Both the position numbers and the translations under genes were made by a program. DNA of 7,892 bases from JBBSIG01 sp038232215 (GTDB taxonomy: Bacteria > Actinomycetota > Thermoleophilia > Gaiellales > Gaiellaceae), in the NCBI GenBank assembly GCA_038232215.1, contig JBBSIG010000117.1, positions 1 through 7,892 on the forward strand, given 5' to 3'. The notes under the pieces were generated by a model. The model was given only the letters and a program-made list of their open reading frames with translations, was not told the DNA's origin and made no database searches. Below, one piece after another: positions 5,869 through 7,892 of the stretch (its first letter is position 1; each line of letters opens with the position of its first letter).

Positions 5869-7407
5869 GTGATCCTCGAGAACGGCACGATTCGCACCCT
5901 GGACGCGTCGCTTCCGCTCGCCCGCGCGCTCGCGATCGCGGGCGACCGCGTCGCCGGGGGCATCGGCACCCACGAGACGGCGCTCGCGCCGCCCGACCGG
6001 GTCGATCTCGGCGGGCGCTGCGTCGTCCCCGGCTTCACGGACTCGCACGTCCACTTCCCGACCTGGGCGCTCGCGCAGCGCCAGGTGCGGCTCGAGGGCG
6101 CGGCGTCGCTCGAGGGCGCGGTCGCGCGCGTCAGCGAGGCAGTCGGCGCCGTGCCGGAAGGACGCTGGCTGCGCGGGCTCGGCTGGCGGAGCGGAGACTG
6201 GGCGCCTCCGGACGAGCCGACGAAGGAGGCGCTCGACGCGGTCACCGGCGAGGTCCCGGCCGCGCTCTGGGCGAAGGACTACCACTCGCTGTGGCTGAAC
6301 TCGGCCGCGCTCGCCCGCGCGGGCGGCGGCCTGGACGCCGAGGGGGGCGTGGTCGAGCGTGACGGGCGCGGCGAGCCGACCGGCGTGCTCCGCGAGGAGT
6401 CGGCCTGGCGCTTCCGCGACCGGTACGCGCGACCGACCGACGACGAGCTGGTCGACGCGATGCGCGCCGGCATCCGCCTGGCGAGCTCGCGCGGCGTCAC
6501 TGCCGTGCACGACAAGGACGGCTGGCTCGGGGCCCTGCGCCTCTGGCAGCGGCTCGCCGCCGAGGGGCCGCTCCGCCTGCGGGTCTGGCAGTCGCTGCCG
6601 CACGACTCTCTGGGCGAGCTGGAGTCGCTCGGCCTCAGGAGCGGCTTCGGCGACCCAACGCTCCGGGTCGGCTACCTCAAGGTCTTCATGGACGGCACGC
6701 TCGGCTCCGGAACCGCGCTCTTGCTCGACGGCTCCGGTGTCGAGATCACGAGTCGCGAGGAGCTCGAGGCGATCGTGCGGCGCGCCGCGGCAGCTGGCTT
6801 CCCGGTCTCCGTGCACGCGATCGGTGACGCTGCGAACCGTGCCGCACTCGACGCCTTCGAGGCGACGCGTGACGCCTGGGGGCCCGCGGGGCTGCGCCAG
6901 CGGATCGAGCACGCGCAGCTCCTGGCAGCGGAGGATCTGCCGCGCTTCGCGGAGCTCGGCGTCGCCGCGTCCGTGCAGTTCAGCCATGCACCCTCCGACC
7001 GCGACCTCGCCGACAGGCTCTGGGCGGGGCGAACGGACGGCGCGTACGCCTTCCGCTCGCTCCTCGAGTCAGGCGCACGCCTCGCGAACGGCTCCGACGC
7101 GCCGATCGAGGAGCTCGATCCCCTCGCCGGCATCCGCGCCGGCGTCCTGCGAACGCTCGACGGGCGGCCCGCCTGGCACCCGGAGCAGGCGTTGACCGCC
7201 GAGCAGGCGCTGATCGCGACGACCGTGACGCCGGCCTGGCTCACGGGCGAGGAGCGCCGGCGGGGGAAGCTCCTGCCCGGCTACCTCGCCGACCTCGTGG
7301 TACTCGACCGCGATCCGCTCATGTGTGGGGCCGAGGAGCTCGAGGCCGTGACGGTGGTCGCCACGATGACCGCCGGCCGCTGGACGCACAACCCGCCTCC
7401 CTGGTGA
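5869..7407 (+). CDS. YtcJ/NfdA-type metal-dependent amidohydrolase
   Basis: A 512-residue amidohydrolase-superfamily enzyme of the amidohydrolase-3 (YtcJ-like) group, which includes N-substituted formamide deformylase; substrate unknown. Metal ligands expected for the TIM-barrel site are present: HxH in DSHVHF (H60, H62), a lysine in YLKVFMDGTLGS (K271, candidate bridging residue), H316 in VSVHAIGD, H348 in RIEHAQ, and the catalytic aspartate D410 in ANGSDAPIE. The N-terminal ENGTIRTLD and C-terminal LADLVVLDRDPL segments form the small beta-sandwich typical of the superfamily. There is no signal peptide, so it is probably cytoplasmic. The GTG at 5869 is chosen because it directly follows a correctly spaced -10 box and the protein starts at the usual first beta strand. 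Length is slightly below the usual 520-560. The HxlR-family regulator lies 48 nt downstream with its own promoter, so a regulatory link is possible but not shown. Confidence 0.93.
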   Translation: MILENGTIRTLDASLPLARALAIAGDRVAGGIGTHETALAPPDRVDLGGRCVVPGFTDSHVHFPTWALAQRQVRLEGAASLEGAVARVSEAVGAVPEGRWLRGLGWRSGDWAPPDEPTKEALDAVTGEVPAALWAKDYHSLWLNSAALARAGGGLDAEGGVVERDGRGEPTGVLREESAWRFRDRYARPTDDELVDAMRAGIRLASSRGVTAVHDKDGWLGALRLWQRLAAEGPLRLRVWQSLPHDSLGELESLGLRSGFGDPTLRVGYLKVFMDGTLGSGTALLLDGSGVEITSREELEAIVRRAAAAGFPVSVHAIGDAANRAALDAFEATRDAWGPAGLRQRIEHAQLLAAEDLPRFAELGVAASVQFSHAPSDRDLADRLWAGRTDGAYAFRSLLESGARLANGSDAPIEELDPLAGIRAGVLRTLDGRPAWHPEQALTAEQALIATTVTPAWLTGEERRRGKLLPGYLADLVVLDRDPLMCGAEELEAVTVVATMTAGRWTHNPPPW

Positions 7408-7443
7408 CCGTAGAAGCGGCAGGCGTCCCGCTGGGGCGGCGGC

Positions 7444-7449
7444 TACACT
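7444..7449 (+). promoter_or_regulatory. -10 box (TACACT) of the HxlR-family gene, leaderless type
   Basis: TACACT is followed by six bases (GACGTC, itself palindromic) and then GTG at 7456, so the transcript should begin at the start codon. No Shine-Dalgarno sequence is present, which supports this GTG over the ATGs at 7462 and 7471. The GACGTC palindrome between box and start could be part of an operator for self-repression, but a single 6-base palindrome is weak evidence. Confidence 0.65.
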
Positions 7450-7455
7450 GACGTC

Positions 7456-7812
7456 GTGTCCATGCGCACGATGAACCCCGTGCACGAGACGTCCTGCTGC
7501 TCGGTGGCAGCGTGTGCCGAGATCATCGGCGCCAAGTGGACCGCCCTCCTCGTGCACGACCTCTCCGAGGGCGCCCGCCGCTTCTCCGAGCTCGAGCACT
7601 CGTGCCTCGGGATCAGCCCGCGCACGCTGTCGGAGCGCCTGCGAGCGCTCGAGCAGGAGGGGATCGTCGTCCGGCGGAGCTATCCCGAGTCGCCGCCGCG
7701 AGTCGAGTACGAGCTGACCGACAAGGGGCAGGGCCTCCTCCCGATCATCGCCGAGATGCGGCAGTTCGGGCACGAGTGGCTCAGCGCCGGCGAGCCGGCG
7801 GGTGTCCGCTAG
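7456..7812 (+). CDS. HxlR-family winged-helix transcriptional regulator
   Basis: A 118-residue DNA-binding protein of the HxlR/MarR-like winged-helix group, usually a dimeric repressor. Visible in order: N-terminal segment with CCSVAACAEIIGAKW (14-28), the GxKW family hallmark; RRFSEL (41-46); recognition-helix region GISPRTLSERLRALEQEGI (52-70); and the wing RRSYPESPPRVEYELTDKG (73-91), where PPRVEY is strongly typical. Full length for the family. C15 aligns with the N-terminal cysteine used for redox or electrophile sensing in YodB/HypR-type members; C14, C20 and C50 are additional, so thiol sensing is plausible but inferred. The GTG start follows a -10 box at 6 nt. It lies 48 nt downstream of the amidohydrolase gene. 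Its target is unknown; candidates are its own promoter, the amidohydrolase, or a gene beyond the window. Confidence 0.92.
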   Translation: MSMRTMNPVHETSCCSVAACAEIIGAKWTALLVHDLSEGARRFSELEHSCLGISPRTLSERLRALEQEGIVVRRSYPESPPRVEYELTDKGQGLLPIIAEMRQFGHEWLSAGEPAGVR

Positions 7813-7892
7813 ACGCCTCCTCGCGCTCGTCGCGCGGTCGCGCTCGCGACCGGGGCCGTCTCTCTCACCGCCGCCCGCTCGCCCGCCGGCGC

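Noticed and set aside
5761..6987. A 408-codon minus-strand open frame opposite the amidohydrolase
   Set aside because: It crosses the divergent promoter region and the acyl-CoA dehydrogenase start. It has no domain-like sequence, while the plus frame has all metal ligands.
7408..7443. Possible hairpin CCGC-TGGG-GCGG after the amidohydrolase
   Set aside because: Four-pair stem without a T-tract; not distinguishable from background GC pairing.
7069..7773. A 234-codon minus-strand open frame opposite the amidohydrolase end and HxlR gene
   Set aside because: Shadow frame; the plus-strand HxlR protein is clearly family-like.

Overview
The window is very GC-rich chromosomal DNA (about 70% by eye) with tightly packed genes. 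It most resembles an actinobacterium, and I would guess a Thermoleophilia-type lineage. The reasons are base composition, an HhH-GPD repair protein of a type mostly known from Actinobacteria, and start codons that repeatedly sit 5-7 nt after a TANNNT -10 box with no Shine-Dalgarno sequence, as in leaderless actinobacterial mRNAs. The assignment is inference; there is no rRNA or phylogenetic marker here.

Layout. Positions 1-1968 (minus strand) hold the first 656 codons of an Lhr-family ATP-dependent helicase that runs off the left edge. A 43-bp divergent gap separates it from a plus-strand run: an HhH-GPD DNA glycosylase-like protein (2012-2596), a two-HKD phospholipase D/nuclease-fold protein (2605-3651), and a secreted protein of unknown function (3648-4567) broken by an apparent single-base deletion near 4093. 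After a 30-bp convergent gap comes a minus-strand acyl-CoA dehydrogenase (4598-5779). An 89-bp divergent gap leads to a YtcJ/NfdA-type amidohydrolase (5869-7407) and an HxlR-family regulator (7456-7812), both plus strand. The last 80 bases hold no gene I can support.

How the genes fit together. The left half looks like a nucleic-acid maintenance neighbourhood: helicase, base-excision glycosylase and HKD phosphodiesterase, with the secreted protein coupled to the last by a 4-base GTGA overlap. The right half is general metabolism plus a small, possibly thiol-sensing, repressor.

The main observations are: (i) six of the seven genes look leaderless, which changes the preferred start of the acyl-CoA dehydrogenase and fixes GTG starts for two others; (ii) a frameshift divides an otherwise well-preserved secreted protein; (iii) the helicase/glycosylase gap is a very compact two-way promoter in which each -10 box lies where the other's -35 would be. 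I found no CRISPR array, mobile element, tRNA, rRNA or riboswitch, and no clearly new multi-gene system.
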